A stretch of 64,000 bases of DNA from an uncultured Atopobiaceae bacterium. Its GTDB lineage: Bacteria > Actinomycetota > Coriobacteriia > Coriobacteriales > Atopobiaceae. The position numbers were made by a program, and so were the translations under genes. Below the pieces are notes generated by a model. The model searched no databases, was not told the origin of the DNA, and saw nothing but the letters and a program-made list of their open reading frames with translations. Of this stretch, positions 1 through 12,242 are shown piece by piece. The stretch covers positions 124,001 through 188,000 of the forward strand of contig CALULO010000001.1 of assembly GCA_944321515.1 (NCBI GenBank), written 5' to 3'. The stretch's first letter is position 1. The number at the start of each line of letters is the position of its first letter.

Positions 1-1537
<1,537 letters not shown>

Positions 1538-1542
1538 AGTCG

Positions 1543-5049
<3,507 letters not shown>

Positions 5050-5101
5050 CAGGCTTTTCCTCCTTCAAAAGGGTGGAAGGCGGCAATTGTCGCAACGTAA
5101 T

Positions 5102-5130
5102 AATCTACCGAAACCCCTCCTGGGGGTCAA
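5102..5130 (-). promoter_or_regulatory. sigma-70-type promoter of rpoBC
   Basis: On the minus strand, TTGACC (5125-5130) and TAGATT (5102-5107) are separated by exactly 17 nt, about 50 nt before the rpoB start. It lies after the rplL terminator, so rpoBC need not depend on read-through from the ribosomal protein genes. The rest of the 320-nt gap (5131-5300) is relatively AT-rich and shows no gene. Confidence 0.75.
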
Positions 5131-5301
5131 TGAAAAGTCTTGACTTGAACTTCGTTTTCGGGTATTTAGCCAATCTCTCCACAATCTACCTGTGCAAATT
5201 TAAGACTTGCCCAACCTCCACATATGAAGTTTTCGTGACTGACCGCTTTGCTCCCCTTGTCAGCGTGGGATTCCTCTCCTGATTAGTCGGATCAACGATG
5301 C

Positions 5302-5334
5302 AAAAAGGGGGCCGGACCCGAAGGTCCGACCCCC
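5302..5334 (-). terminator. Rho-independent terminator after rplL
   Basis: A GGGGGTCGGACC / GGTCCGGCCCCC stem with a TTCG-type loop (one mismatch) is followed by TTTTT on the minus strand, 37 nt after the rplL stop. It ends, or attenuates, the rplJL transcript before rpoB. Confidence 0.85.
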
Positions 5335-5370
5335 TGAAGGTGCGCGTTGCGCGTTACCCAGCAAGCAGAC

Positions 5371-5754
5371 TTACTTGAGGGTGACGGTGGCGCCGGCCTC
5401 CTCGAGCTGCTTCTTGGCGGCCTCGGCGTCCTCCTTCTTGGCGCCCTCGAGGACGGCCTTGGGGGCACCCTCGACGACCTCCTTGGCCTCCTTGAGGCCA
5501 AGGCTGGTGAGAGCGCGGACGACCTTGATGACGGCGATCTTGTTGTCGCCGAAGCCCTCGAGCACAACGTCGAAGTTGGTCTTCTCCTCCTCCTCCTCGG
5601 CGGCAGCGGCGGCCGGAGCGGCGGCCACGGCGGCGACGGGAGCGGCGGCGGACACGCCGAAGGTGTCCTCGATGGCCTTCACGAGCTCGGAGGCCTCGAG
5701 AAGGGTCATCTCCTTGAGGGCGTCAACAATCTCCTCGGTGGTAAGCTTAGCCAT
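5371..5754 (-). CDS. rplL: 50S ribosomal protein L7/L12
   Basis: Stalk protein of the large ribosomal subunit, 127 aa, the usual length. An N-terminal dimerisation domain ([29 protein letters not shown]) is followed by the Ala/Glu-rich hinge and the conserved C-terminal domain ([24 protein letters not shown]) that binds translation factors. ATG start after a purine-rich site; 99 nt downstream of rplJ, with which it should be co-transcribed, and followed by a strong terminator. Several copies are needed per ribosome, so higher translation than rplJ is expected. Confidence 0.98.
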   Translation of the reverse strand: MAKLTTEEIVDALKEMTLLEASELVKAIEDTFGVSAAAPVAAVAAAPAAAAAEEEEEKTNFDVVLEGFGDNKIAVIKVVRALTSLGLKEAKEVVEGAPKAVLEGAKKEDAEAAKKQLEEAGATVTLK

Positions 5755-5853
5755 TTTTCTGTTCCTTTCGGTCCCGTGCGGTACGCACGGATCGTTTCTG
5801 TGTCTGTGAGGCGCGTGAGCCTCGGGGTGCGCGGCAGACGCCGCGCGGTGCTG

Positions 5854-6375
5854 CTAGGCAGCCTGCTTCTGCTCGGAGACAGCGTTGATGGTGCGAGCGA
5901 GACCAGAGGGGACCTCGTTGACGCACACGGCGATGCCACGGGCGAAGCCGCTGATGAGGCCAGCGAGCTGACCCATGAGCTGCTCGCGGTTGGGCAGGTC
6001 GGCGTAGGCCTTGGCCTCCTCGGCGGAGAGGGCCTTACCATCAGCGATAGCACCGACGAACTCCATCTTCTTGAGCTTCTCGGACTGCTCCTTGATGACC
6101 TTGGCGGCATCAACGGGGTCCTTCTCGAAGAAGACGTAGGCGCAGGTGCCGGTCAGGGCGTCATCGAGGCTGGGCAGACCAGCGTTCTCCAGCGCGAGCT
6201 TGACGATGTTGTTCTTGTACACCTTCATCTCGGCGCCAGCAGCGCGCAGGGCGCGACGGACCTCCTGGGTCTCCTTAACGGAGAGGCCACGGTAGTCAAC
6301 CACGAAGACACCCTGGGAGGCCTCGAGAGAGCCCGAGACCTTCTCCAGCATATCGACATTGGACTTGGACGGCAT
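5854..6375 (-). CDS. rplJ: 50S ribosomal protein L10
   Basis: L10 anchors the L7/L12 stalk to 23S rRNA; 173 aa. I place the start at ATG 6375 (MPSKSNVDMLEKV), because AGGAGGT stands 9 nt upstream and upstream in-frame codons lie in the structured leader. Conserved segments include GVFVVDYRGLSVKETQEVRRALR and the C-terminal helix (NREQLMGQLAGLISGFARGIA) that binds L12 dimers. Upstream lie a hairpin leader (6436-6472) and a promoter, suggesting autogenous control by L10 as known in other bacteria. Confidence 0.97.
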   Translation of the reverse strand: MPSKSNVDMLEKVSGSLEASQGVFVVDYRGLSVKETQEVRRALRAAGAEMKVYKNNIVKLALENAGLPSLDDALTGTCAYVFFEKDPVDAAKVIKEQSEKLKKMEFVGAIADGKALSAEEAKAYADLPNREQLMGQLAGLISGFARGIAVCVNEVPSGLARTINAVSEQKQAA

Positions 6376-6435
6376 GTAGTTACACCTCCTTGAATGCGTT
6401 TGGGCACGAGCCGCCAACGCTGGCGGGCCTTCCGC

Positions 6436-6472
6436 ATAAGAAGACCCCGCTTGGCGCGGCCAAAGCGGGGTC
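6436..6472 (-). promoter_or_regulatory. rplJ leader hairpin (L10 leader / attenuator)
   Basis: A perfect 10-bp stem (GACCCCGCTT with AAGCGGGGTC, 6463-6472 and 6443-6452) with a GC loop precedes a short T-rich stretch (TTCTTATG) about 60 nt before the rplJ start. In many bacteria L10 binds this leader to control rplJL. That this hairpin does so here is inference from position; the T-run is weak, so it could be an attenuator rather than a full terminator. Confidence 0.6.
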
Positions 6473-6578
6473 CTCGAAGATGCAATCTTTGAGACCACCT
6501 CGGCAGGCGGGTTCCCCCATTAAGCCTCTCGGCACCGGCTGTCTTTGGCAGCGGACGTGCGACGTATAGTTCACGCAA

Positions 6579-6630
6579 GACGGGCGTCTCGCGCAGCGGT
6601 CATTGTGACACGTGGCGAGACGCCCGTCAA
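6579..6630 (-). promoter_or_regulatory. rplJ promoter inside a perfect inverted repeat
   Basis: Minus-strand TTGACG (6625-6630) and CACAAT (6602-6607) lie 17 nt apart. The element is enclosed by a perfect 14-bp inverted repeat, GACGGGCGTCTCGC (6579-6592) against its complement at 6615-6628, and a smaller dyad GTCA-TTG-TGAC sits in the loop over the -10 box. The large stem covers the -35 box and could also act as the terminator of rplA or as an operator. Confidence 0.55.
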
Positions 6631-6658
6631 GAGCGCAGCGAAAAAAGCGAAAGAAGAC

Positions 6659-7366
6659 TTAGTCCTCCATGAGGTTGCGCGTCTTGGCCGGGTCAACCTT
6701 GATGCCAGGGCCCATCGTGGTGGAAACGACGACGGACTTGACGTACTTGCCCTTGGCCGAGGAGGGCTTCACGCGGAGCAGCTCGTTGATGAGCGCGCCG
6801 TAGTTCTCCACGAGCTTCTCGGTGTCAAAGGACTTCTTGCCCATCGGGACGTGGCAGATGCCGTAGCGGTCGGCACGGTACTCCACGCGACCAGCCTTGA
6901 GCTCGCCGACCATCTTCGCGACGTCCATGGTGACGGTGCCGAGCTTGGGGTTCGGCATGAGGCCTCGGGGGCCGAGGATCTTGCCCAGACGGCCAACCTT
7001 GCCCATCATGTTCGGGGTGGCGATGGCAGCGTCAAAGTTGAGGTTACCAGCCTGGACCTCAGCCACGAGGTCATCGGAGCCCACGATGTCAGCACCAGCG
7101 GCCTCGGCCTCGCGAGCCTTCTCGCCCTCGGCGAAGACGGCAACGCGGACGGTCTTACCGGTGCCGTGAGGCAGGGAGATGGAGCCGCGGACGTTCTGAT
7201 CGGCCTTGCGGGTGTCGACGCCCAGTCGGACGGCAACCTCGACGGTCTCGTCGAACTTGGCAGAGGCCAGCTCCTTGGCGAGCTCCATGGCCTCCTTCGG
7301 CGAATAAAGCTTGGCGCCGTCGACCTTCTCGGCAGCGGCCTTGTAGTTCTTTCCGTGCTTGGGCAT
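6659..7366 (-). CDS. rplA: 50S ribosomal protein L1
   Basis: L1 of the mobile ribosomal stalk, 235 aa, standard length. ATG start with AGGAGG 9 nt upstream. The family signature [24 protein letters not shown] is complete, as is the C-terminal [14 protein letters not shown]. It is the last gene of the rpmG-secE-nusG-rplK-rplA run before the rplJ promoter. In other bacteria L1 also represses the rplKA mRNA; a GC hairpin in the rplK-rplA gap (7441-7458) might take part. Confidence 0.98.
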   Translation of the reverse strand: MPKHGKNYKAAAEKVDGAKLYSPKEAMELAKELASAKFDETVEVAVRLGVDTRKADQNVRGSISLPHGTGKTVRVAVFAEGEKAREAEAAGADIVGSDDLVAEVQAGNLNFDAAIATPNMMGKVGRLGKILGPRGLMPNPKLGTVTMDVAKMVGELKAGRVEYRADRYGICHVPMGKKSFDTEKLVENYGALINELLRVKPSSAKGKYVKSVVVSTTMGPGIKVDPAKTRNLMED

Positions 7367-7440
7367 GCTTTCTACCTCCTGTGGTCAGCGGGCCGGTGGC
7401 CCTCCCACATATCTGGCGGATGTCCGCCACTTATAGAGAG

Positions 7441-7458
7441 GCACCCCCGAGGGGGTGC
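7441..7458 (-). other. perfect GC hairpin in the rplK-rplA gap
   Basis: GCACCCCC and GGGGGTGC form an 8-bp stem with a 2-nt loop, 19 nt after the rplK stop. No T-run follows on the minus strand (CTCTCTATAAG), so it is not a convincing terminator. It may be an mRNA-processing or protein-binding hairpin. Confidence 0.4.
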
Positions 7459-7476
7459 GTGGTGCCGGGAGTGTTG

Positions 7477-7908
7477 CTACTCGGCGGCGACGGTCACGCC
7501 CATGGAGCGGGCGGTGCCGGCGACAATCTTCTTGGCGGCCTCGATGTCGTTGGCGTTGAGGTCCGGCATCTTGATCTCAGCGATCTTGGTGAGCTGCTCC
7601 TGGGAGAGCTCGCCGACCTTGTCGCGCTGGGGAACGCCGGAGCCGCCCTTGAGGCCGAGCTCCTTCTTAATCAGCTCGGCAGCGGGCGGGGTCTTGCAGA
7701 TGAAGTCAAAGGTGCGGTCCTCGTAAACCGTGATCTCGACGGGGATGATGTCACCCTGCTTGTCCTGCGTGGCAGCGTTGAACGCCTGGCAGAACTGCAT
7801 GATGTTGACCTGGGCGGCACCAAGGGCCGGACCGACGGGAGGGGCGGGGTTGGCCGCACCGGCCGGAATCTGGAGCTTAATGAAGTGGACGACCTTCTTC
7901 TTGGCCAT
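7477..7908 (-). CDS. rplK: 50S ribosomal protein L11
   Basis: L11 of the GTPase-associated centre, 143 aa. ATG start with AAGGAG 6 nt before it. The proline-rich N-terminal hinge ([19 protein letters not shown]) and the rRNA-binding C-terminal domain ([26 protein letters not shown]) are complete. It follows nusG by 93 nt and precedes rplA, the universal rplKA order. Confidence 0.98.
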   Translation of the reverse strand: MAKKKVVHFIKLQIPAGAANPAPPVGPALGAAQVNIMQFCQAFNAATQDKQGDIIPVEITVYEDRTFDFICKTPPAAELIKKELGLKGGSGVPQRDKVGELSQEQLTKIAEIKMPDLNANDIEAAKKIVAGTARSMGVTVAAE

Positions 7909-8001
7909 GCTCTTCTCCTTGAGAACGTGTGAACGATGCTATGTGACGCGCCTGCCCGAGAAGCTATCCTCACCGATGCGGGCTGACGGTAATCCCCTTG
8001 A

Positions 8002-8550
8002 CTAGGCGATGACGGTTACTTGGTCCAGCGTGAGCTCCACCGGCGTCTCACGGCCAAAGATCATAAGCATGACCTTGATCTTGCCGGACTCGGCGCTGAC
8101 CTCGGAGACAAGACCGTCAAAGTCCGCCAGCGGGCCGGAGAGCACGCGCACGGACTGGCCGACCTCGATGTTGGTGGAGGTGCGCTTAGGCACGGCGGCA
8201 GTGGTGCCACGGGCGCCAGTGCGACGCATGATCTTGTCGAACTCGCTGCGACGCAGCGGAGAGGGCTTGCCGTCAGGCCCAACGAAGCCCGTCACGCCCG
8301 GAGTGTTGCGGACGAAGGACCACGTCTCGTCATTGCCCTCCATGCGAACCAGGACGTAGCTCGGCAGGACCTTCGACTCCTTGGTCTCGCGCTTGCCACC
8401 GTCCTTGATCTCAGTGACCTCCTCGGTGGGAATCTGGATGTCCACGATCTGGTCCTGCATGCCGAAGGTCTCGATGCGGTGCTCGAGGTCAGCCTTGACC
8501 TTGTTCTCGTAGCCCGAGTAGGTGTGAATCACATACCAGCGCTTAGCCAT
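8002..8550 (-). CDS. nusG: transcription termination/antitermination factor NusG
   Basis: NusG binds RNA polymerase and links transcription to translation and Rho; 182 aa. The NGN domain (KRWYVIHTYSGYENKVKADLEHRI ... PSYVLVRMEGNDETWSFVRNTPGVTGFVG) is followed by a basic linker and the C-terminal KOW domain (VGQSVRVLSGPLADFDGLVSEVSAESGKIKVML). It starts 3 nt after the secE stop, so the two are translationally coupled. Confidence 0.98.
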   Translation of the reverse strand: MAKRWYVIHTYSGYENKVKADLEHRIETFGMQDQIVDIQIPTEEVTEIKDGGKRETKESKVLPSYVLVRMEGNDETWSFVRNTPGVTGFVGPDGKPSPLRRSEFDKIMRRTGARGTTAAVPKRTSTNIEVGQSVRVLSGPLADFDGLVSEVSAESGKIKVMLMIFGRETPVELTLDQVTVIA

Positions 8551-8553
8551 GTC

Positions 8554-8931
8554 TTACCCCCTCAGACCAGTGAAGCCAACGAGCACGGCGACGATACCAG
8601 AGTCGACGAGCCAGATGATGACACCAAACACAATCAGCATCACGATGATGGCAAGGGAGTAGCTCCTGAGCTCCTCCTTGGAAGGCCACACGACGCGACG
8701 CATCTCGGAGAGGACGTCACCGAGGTAGTTGCGCAGACGACGGAGGGGGCCGGGCTTCTTCTCGGCCTTGCGCTCCTGCTTGGCAGCAGCCTTGGCCTCC
8801 TTGGCAGCCTGCTTCTCCTGGGCGGCCTTCTGGGCAGGGGTGACCGAGGAGGCCTGGGCGGCCTCAACGCGAGCACGCTCCTCGGCACGAGCCTTGCGGG
8901 CGCTCCTCTTGTTACGGTCCTTGTTCGCCAT
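8554..8931 (-). CDS. secE: preprotein translocase subunit SecE
   Basis: Small membrane subunit that clamps SecY; 125 aa. The conserved amphipathic segment (RRLRNYLGDVLSEMRRVVWPSKEEL) leads into one transmembrane helix (SLAIIVMLIVFGVIIWLVDSGIVAVL). The N-terminal 60 residues are a highly charged Ala/Lys/Arg/Glu-rich extension, common in actinobacterial SecE but longer than the minimal protein. AGGGAG stands 8 nt before the ATG at 8931. Same transcript as nusG. Confidence 0.95.
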   Translation of the reverse strand: MANKDRNKRSARKARAEERARVEAAQASSVTPAQKAAQEKQAAKEAKAAAKQERKAEKKPGPLRRLRNYLGDVLSEMRRVVWPSKEELRSYSLAIIVMLIVFGVIIWLVDSGIVAVLVGFTGLRG

Positions 8932-8967
8932 CCCTTTGACTCCCTAGAAGTCGTCCCTTACATGGAA

Positions 8968-8995
8968 ACCGGCTAACCCCGAAGGGATAGCCGGT
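8968..8995 (-). terminator. hairpin between tRNA-Trp and secE
   Basis: ACCGGCTA pairs with TAGCCGGT and an inner CCC with GGG across a GAA loop. On the minus strand it is followed only by TTTCC, so termination is likely partial. It may instead mark the processing boundary that frees tRNA-Trp from the secE mRNA. Confidence 0.4.
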
Positions 8996-9004
8996 GGTGA
9001 AATC

Positions 9005-9080
9005 TGGCAGGCCAGGAAGGACTCGAACCCTCAACAAACGGTTTTGGAGACCGCCGCTCTACCATTGGAGCTACTGGCCT
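9005..9080 (-). tRNA. tRNA-Trp (CCA)
   Basis: A cloverleaf can be drawn with acceptor AGGCCAG/CTGGCCT, discriminator G and an encoded CCA end. The anticodon loop TCTCCAAAA gives anticodon CCA. The T-arm contains GGTTCGAGTCC. It lies between rpmG and secE, the usual place of tRNA-Trp in many bacteria. Confidence 0.95.
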
Positions 9081-9098
9081 GTGTGAAAACCCACCTAG

Positions 9099-9248
9099 TT
9101 AGCGGGTCTCCCTGTGAAGCGTGTGCTTACGGCACCACGGGCAGTACTTCTTCAACTCCATACGATCGGGGTTGTTGGACTTGTTCTTGTCCGTGGTGTA
9201 GTTGCGGCGCTTGCACTCAGTGCACGCGAGGGTAACCAGAGTACGCAT
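9099..9248 (-). CDS. rpmG: 50S ribosomal protein L33
   Basis: Short 49-aa large-subunit protein, [19 protein letters not shown]...[14 protein letters not shown]. It is the zinc-binding form of L33, with CTEC and CPWC pairs. The ATG at 9248 has GGAGG 8 nt upstream. It heads the tRNA-Trp-secE-nusG-rplKA run and has its own promoter-like sequence at 9314-9343. Confidence 0.95.
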   Translation of the reverse strand: MRTLVTLACTECKRRNYTTDKNKSNNPDRMELKKYCPWCRKHTLHRETR

Positions 9249-9303
9249 GAATCAAATCCTCCTGAAATACTTCTCGTTGGAGGGATTTTCCCTCGAACGT
9301 GAC

Positions 9304-9343
9304 GCGGTGGTATACGCTACCACCGCATCTGCTGTTTTGTCAA
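9304..9343 (-). promoter_or_regulatory. putative rpmG-secE-nusG promoter with palindrome
   Basis: Minus strand: a consensus -35 TTGACA (9338-9343) and a weak TAGCGT (9314-9319) with an 18-nt spacer. A perfect 9-bp inverted repeat (GCGGTGGTA, 9304-9312, and its complement, 9318-9326, 5-nt loop) covers the -10 region. The rest of the 336-nt gap to tuf holds a 12-bp palindrome CCGGACGTCCGG (9494-9505) and no gene. Confidence 0.5.
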
Positions 9344-9529
9344 GAATACCTGCTTCTTACGGCCTTGCTCACAAAATGCACAAGAGTGGCGAGTGGGCCT
9401 CCCTCGGGCAATTGCCTTCGCCACGTCCTCCAGACGCCGGCCTGGACACCACAGGGCCAAAGGCCAAGCTCAGCGAGCTGGCGGGGGCACCTTCCGGACG
9501 TCCGGCGCGTCTAGGCCCCGACATGTCGA

Positions 9530-9563
9530 AGAAAAGGGCCCGACGCCATGTGGCGCCGGGCCC
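9530..9563 (-). terminator. Rho-independent terminator after tuf
   Basis: Stem GGGCCCGGCGCC / GGCGTCGGGCCC (one G-T pair) is followed by TTTTCTT on the minus strand, 22 nt after the tuf stop. It ends the tRNA-Tyr-Thr-Met-tuf transcript. Confidence 0.85.
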
Positions 9564-9584
9564 TGCGAGTCACTTGAGAATAAG

Positions 9585-10790
9585 CTACTCGATGATGGTG
9601 GAGACGCGGCCGTCGCCGACGGTGTGGCCACCCTCGCGGATAGCGAACTTGTCGCCCTGCTCCATGGCGATGGCGTGAATGAGCTCGGCGGTGATGGTCA
9701 CGTGGTCGCCCGGCATGGCCATCTCAACCTTGGTGCCGTTGGAGTCGGTGAGCTCCTGGATGTCACCAGTGATGTCGGTGGTGCGGAAGTAGAACTGCGG
9801 ACGGTAGCCGGCGAAGAACGGCGTGTGACGGCCACCCTCCTCCTTGGTGAGGACGTAGATCTCGCCGGTGAACTTGTGGTGCGGCTCGACGGAGCCCGGC
9901 TTGCAGATGACCTGGCCGCGCTCGATGTCCTCGCGCTTGATGCCGCGCAGGAGGATGCCGACGTTATCGCCAGCCTCGCAGAAATCCATGGTCTTGCGGA
10001 ACATCTCGATGCCGGTGGCAACGGAGGTCTGCTTCTCGCGGATGCCGATGATCTCGACCGGCTCGTTGAGCTTGAGCTCGCCGCGCTCGACACGGCCGGT
10101 GGCGACGGTGCCGCGGCCGGAGATGGTCATGACGTCCTCGATGGCCATCAGGAACGGCTTGTCGTTGTCGCGCGGCGGGGTCGGGATGTAGGAGTCGACG
10201 GTGTGCATGAGCTCCACGACGGAGTTCACCCACTTCTCCTCGCCGTTGAGGGCGCCGAGAGCGGAGCCGCGGATGATCGGCAGGTCGTCACCCGGGAAGT
10301 CGTACTCGGAGAGGAGGTCACGGGTCTCCATCTCGACGAGGTCGATGAGCTCCTCATCGTCGACCATGTCGCACTTGTTCAGGAACACGACGATGTAGGG
10401 GACGCCGACCTGACGGGCGAGCAGGATGTGCTCGCGGGTCTGGGCCATGGGGCCGTCGGTGGCGGCGATGACGAGGATGGCACCATCCATCTGAGCAGCG
10501 CCGGAAATCATGTTCTTGATGTAGTCGGCGTGGCCCGGGCAGTCGACGTGAGCGTAGTGGCGCTCCCAGGTCTCGTACTCAATGTGGGCAACGTTAATGG
10601 TGATGCCGCGCTGACGCTCCTCGGGAGCCTTGTCGATGTTCTCGAAGGCGGTGAAGTCAGCCTTGCAGCCCTCCTGCTCAGAGAGGACCTTGGTGATGGC
10701 CGCGGTCAGCGTGGTCTTGCCGTGGTCGACGTGACCAATGGTACCGATGTTTACGTGCGGCTTGGAACGATCGAACTTCTCCTTGGCCAT
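9585..10790 (-). CDS. tuf: translation elongation factor Tu
   Basis: EF-Tu delivers aminoacyl-tRNA to the ribosome; 401 aa. The start is [14 protein letters not shown] at 10790, with AGGAGG 8 nt upstream; an earlier in-frame start is ignored. GTP-binding motifs [17 protein letters not shown] and NKCDMVDD are intact, followed by domains II and III ([13 protein letters not shown] ... [23 protein letters not shown]). It follows three tRNA genes on one transcript, a tRNA-tufB type arrangement known in other bacteria, and ends at a strong terminator. Confidence 0.98.
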   Translation of the reverse strand: MAKEKFDRSKPHVNIGTIGHVDHGKTTLTAAITKVLSEQEGCKADFTAFENIDKAPEERQRGITINVAHIEYETWERHYAHVDCPGHADYIKNMISGAAQMDGAILVIAATDGPMAQTREHILLARQVGVPYIVVFLNKCDMVDDEELIDLVEMETRDLLSEYDFPGDDLPIIRGSALGALNGEEKWVNSVVELMHTVDSYIPTPPRDNDKPFLMAIEDVMTISGRGTVATGRVERGELKLNEPVEIIGIREKQTSVATGIEMFRKTMDFCEAGDNVGILLRGIKREDIERGQVICKPGSVEPHHKFTGEIYVLTKEEGGRHTPFFAGYRPQFYFRTTDITGDIQELTDSNGTKVEMAMPGDHVTITAELIHAIAMEQGDKFAIREGGHTVGDGRVSTIIE

Positions 10791-10881
10791 GTGCCATCCT
10801 CCTTTTGGAACCGACCTTGCGGCCAATCCGCTAACAACTGCGTTCTTATGCCAAGCGGCGCCGAGGCGCCGCTAAGAACTC

Positions 10882-10958
10882 TGGTACCGGTGACTGGACT
10901 CGAACCAGTGACATCGCGGGTATGAGCCGCGTGCTCTAACCAACTGAGCTACACCGGC
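10882..10958 (-). tRNA. tRNA-Met (CAU), elongator type
   Basis: Acceptor GCCGGTG/CACCGGT (first pair G-U), anticodon stem CGCGG/CCGCG, loop CTCATAC with anticodon CAT, and encoded ACCA. The anticodon stem lacks the three G-C pairs of initiator tRNA. An isoleucine tRNA with modified C34 (CAU) cannot be excluded. Confidence 0.9.
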
Positions 10959-10987
10959 ATGGTGCCTTGCGACTGAAGAGGCGGAAA

Positions 10988-11063
10988 TGGAGCCCGCGAC
11001 CGGATTCGAACCGGTGACCTCTTCGTTACCAACGAAGTGCTCTACCTACTGAGCTACACGGGC
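10988..11063 (-). tRNA. tRNA-Thr (GGU)
   Basis: Acceptor GCCCGTG/CGCGGGC with one U-G pair, anticodon stem CTTCG/CGAAG, loop TTGGTAA with anticodon GGT, and encoded TCCA. It lies 3 nt from tRNA-Tyr. Confidence 0.95.
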
Positions 11064-11066
11064 GAA

Positions 11067-11150
11067 TGGTGGGGATGCTTGGACTCGAACCAAGGAACCC
11101 AGAGGGAGCGGATTTACAGTCCGCCGCAGTTGCCGCTGTGCCACATCCCC
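11067..11150 (-). tRNA. tRNA-Tyr (GUA)
   Basis: Acceptor GGGGATG/CATCCCC, anticodon stem GCGGA/TCCGC, loop CTGTAAA with anticodon GTA, and a long variable arm, as expected for bacterial tRNA-Tyr (84 nt). Encoded ACCA. First gene after the promoter at 11202-11230. Confidence 0.95.
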
Positions 11151-11201
11151 ATTCCGTTTTCAGCCACTCGCGAAGCGCTTTCTCCCTCGCAAGCGGATGA
11201 T

Positions 11202-11230
11202 AGATTACGTCGTGGGGAAAAACTTGTCAA
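11202..11230 (-). promoter_or_regulatory. strong promoter of tRNA-Tyr/Thr/Met-tuf
   Basis: Minus strand: TTGACA (11225-11230), 17-nt spacer, TAATCT (11202-11207), about 50 nt before tRNA-Tyr. It is close to consensus and the best promoter match seen in the window, fitting the high demand for EF-Tu. Confidence 0.8.
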
Positions 11231-11319
11231 TGTATACCCCGGCCCCGGGCGTATCCATTCTCACGAGACGTACACAACCGCAGGTGAAACCGGTCGTTTT
11301 TTGCGCTCTGAAATAGAAC

Positions 11320-11346
11320 GGGCCGCGGGTCTGAAGCCCGCGGCCC
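11320..11346 (-). terminator. terminator after tRNA-Thr(UGU)
   Basis: A perfect 10-bp stem GGGCCGCGGG / CCCGCGGCCC with a 7-nt loop. The minus-strand tail (GTTCTATTTCAG) is only moderately T-rich. Confidence 0.65.
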
Positions 11347-11357
11347 AAAATTAATCC

Positions 11358-11432
11358 TGGAGCCGGCAGAGGGAGTCGAACCCCCAACCCACGGTTTACA
11401 AAACCGTTGCTCTGCCATTGAGCCATGCCGGC
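11358..11432 (-). tRNA. tRNA-Thr (UGU)
   Basis: Acceptor GCCGGCA/TGCCGGC, anticodon stem ACGGT/ACCGT, loop TTTGTAA with anticodon TGT, and encoded TCCA. Separated from the tRNA-Tyr cluster by its own terminator. Confidence 0.95.
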
Positions 11433-11477
11433 GTGTTCGTACATGATAGCGGGTCTAGCCCGATGGAGCCAGATACG

Positions 11478-11567
11478 CAAGTGTATTCCTCGACCATGCA
11501 CTCGCGTGGTTCTTCTCGCCGACAGAACGCACTTGGAGCGATCGTGGCGCCCCAAGGAACGCACTTG
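11478..11567 (+). repeat. phased motif-1 array A (CAAGTGYRTTCC)
   Basis: One forward copy CAAGTGTATTCC (11478-11489) faces a partial reverse copy ATGCACT (11496-11502). Two further reverse copies follow, GAACGCACTTG (11525-11535) and GGAACGCACTTG (11556-11567). The CACT cores of the reverse copies sit at 11499, 11530 and 11562, that is 31 and 32 bp apart. The first spacer contains GTTCTTCTCGCC. It lies in the 255-nt gap between tRNA-Thr and yacP; no gene is seen there. Confidence 0.75.
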
Positions 11568-11687
11568 CGGCATTTCATCAACGCTGGCGGGGCCTTAGGG
11601 GCGCCAGGACGGCGAGAAGACCGAGGGTGACGCGGGGATACCTACGCCTCGTCGGCCGCGGGGCCCGCCCCTTCTTCGGGGGCGCGG

Positions 11688-12242
11688 CTATCCGCGAAGC
11701 ATCCGCCAGAGCTTCTCGCGCGCAGCCGGGTCTATGCGATCCTCCAGGCGCATGTGCTGCGTCTGGCGCTCGTCGTTGGCGCGCTGATACTCCGCGGAGA
11801 GGGCGTCCATATTGGTCACGAGCACGTCGCTTGAGACGCGCGTCACCGGTATGCCGCCCACCGTGGCCCGAATCGTGTTGTCTGACGTCACCACGGTCAC
11901 CGCTCGCGGGGCGAGGCGCGCCTCAGTCACCAGGCGCTCGATCACCTCGTCAGCCGACTCCCCGGCCCTCGAGAAAACCAGGCGCACGCCGGCCTTGGAG
12001 AGGTCCGGGCGCTCGGGGGAGACGTTGCCCGCTGCATCAAAGACGATGATGGGACGGTAGCGCCTCTTGGCATAGGCCGCAACGTCCGCGATCAGCAGCT
12101 CGCGCGCCTGCTCGAAGGGGTCCCCCTCGTCGGTCTCGTCCATGCGGACGAGGTAGCGCTTGGACTTGTAGATCACGTTGTAGCCGTCCACCACGAGAAG
12201 CTCGCGCGGCTCAGACTCCTTGGCGACGCGCGGCCTAGGCAT
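11688..12242 (-). CDS. yacP: NYN-domain RNase, YacP/Rae1-like
   Basis: 184-aa PIN-like nuclease of the YacP family. In Bacillus subtilis the homologue Rae1 cuts mRNA on the ribosome. The NYN core is visible: LLVVDGYNVIYKS at the N-terminus, then PIIVFDAAGN, ADEVIERLV and VVTSDNTIR, which supply the acidic metal-binding residues. I use ATG 12242, which overlaps the rlmB stop by 8 nt; the longer open frame runs far into rlmB. Position directly after rlmB is conserved in many bacteria. Confidence 0.88.
   Translation of the reverse strand: MPRPRVAKESEPRELLVVDGYNVIYKSKRYLVRMDETDEGDPFEQARELLIADVAAYAKRRYRPIIVFDAAGNVSPERPDLSKAGVRLVFSRAGESADEVIERLVTEARLAPRAVTVVTSDNTIRATVGGIPVTRVSSDVLVTNMDALSAEYQRANDERQTQHMRLEDRIDPAAREKLWRMLRG

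Noticed and set aside
10882..10958. initiator tRNA-Met
   Set aside because: The 1-72 positions pair (G-U) and the anticodon stem lacks three consecutive G-C pairs, both against an initiator.
11627..12049. 140-codon open frame opposite yacP
   Set aside because: Arg/Pro/Ala-rich shadow of yacP without a ribosome site.
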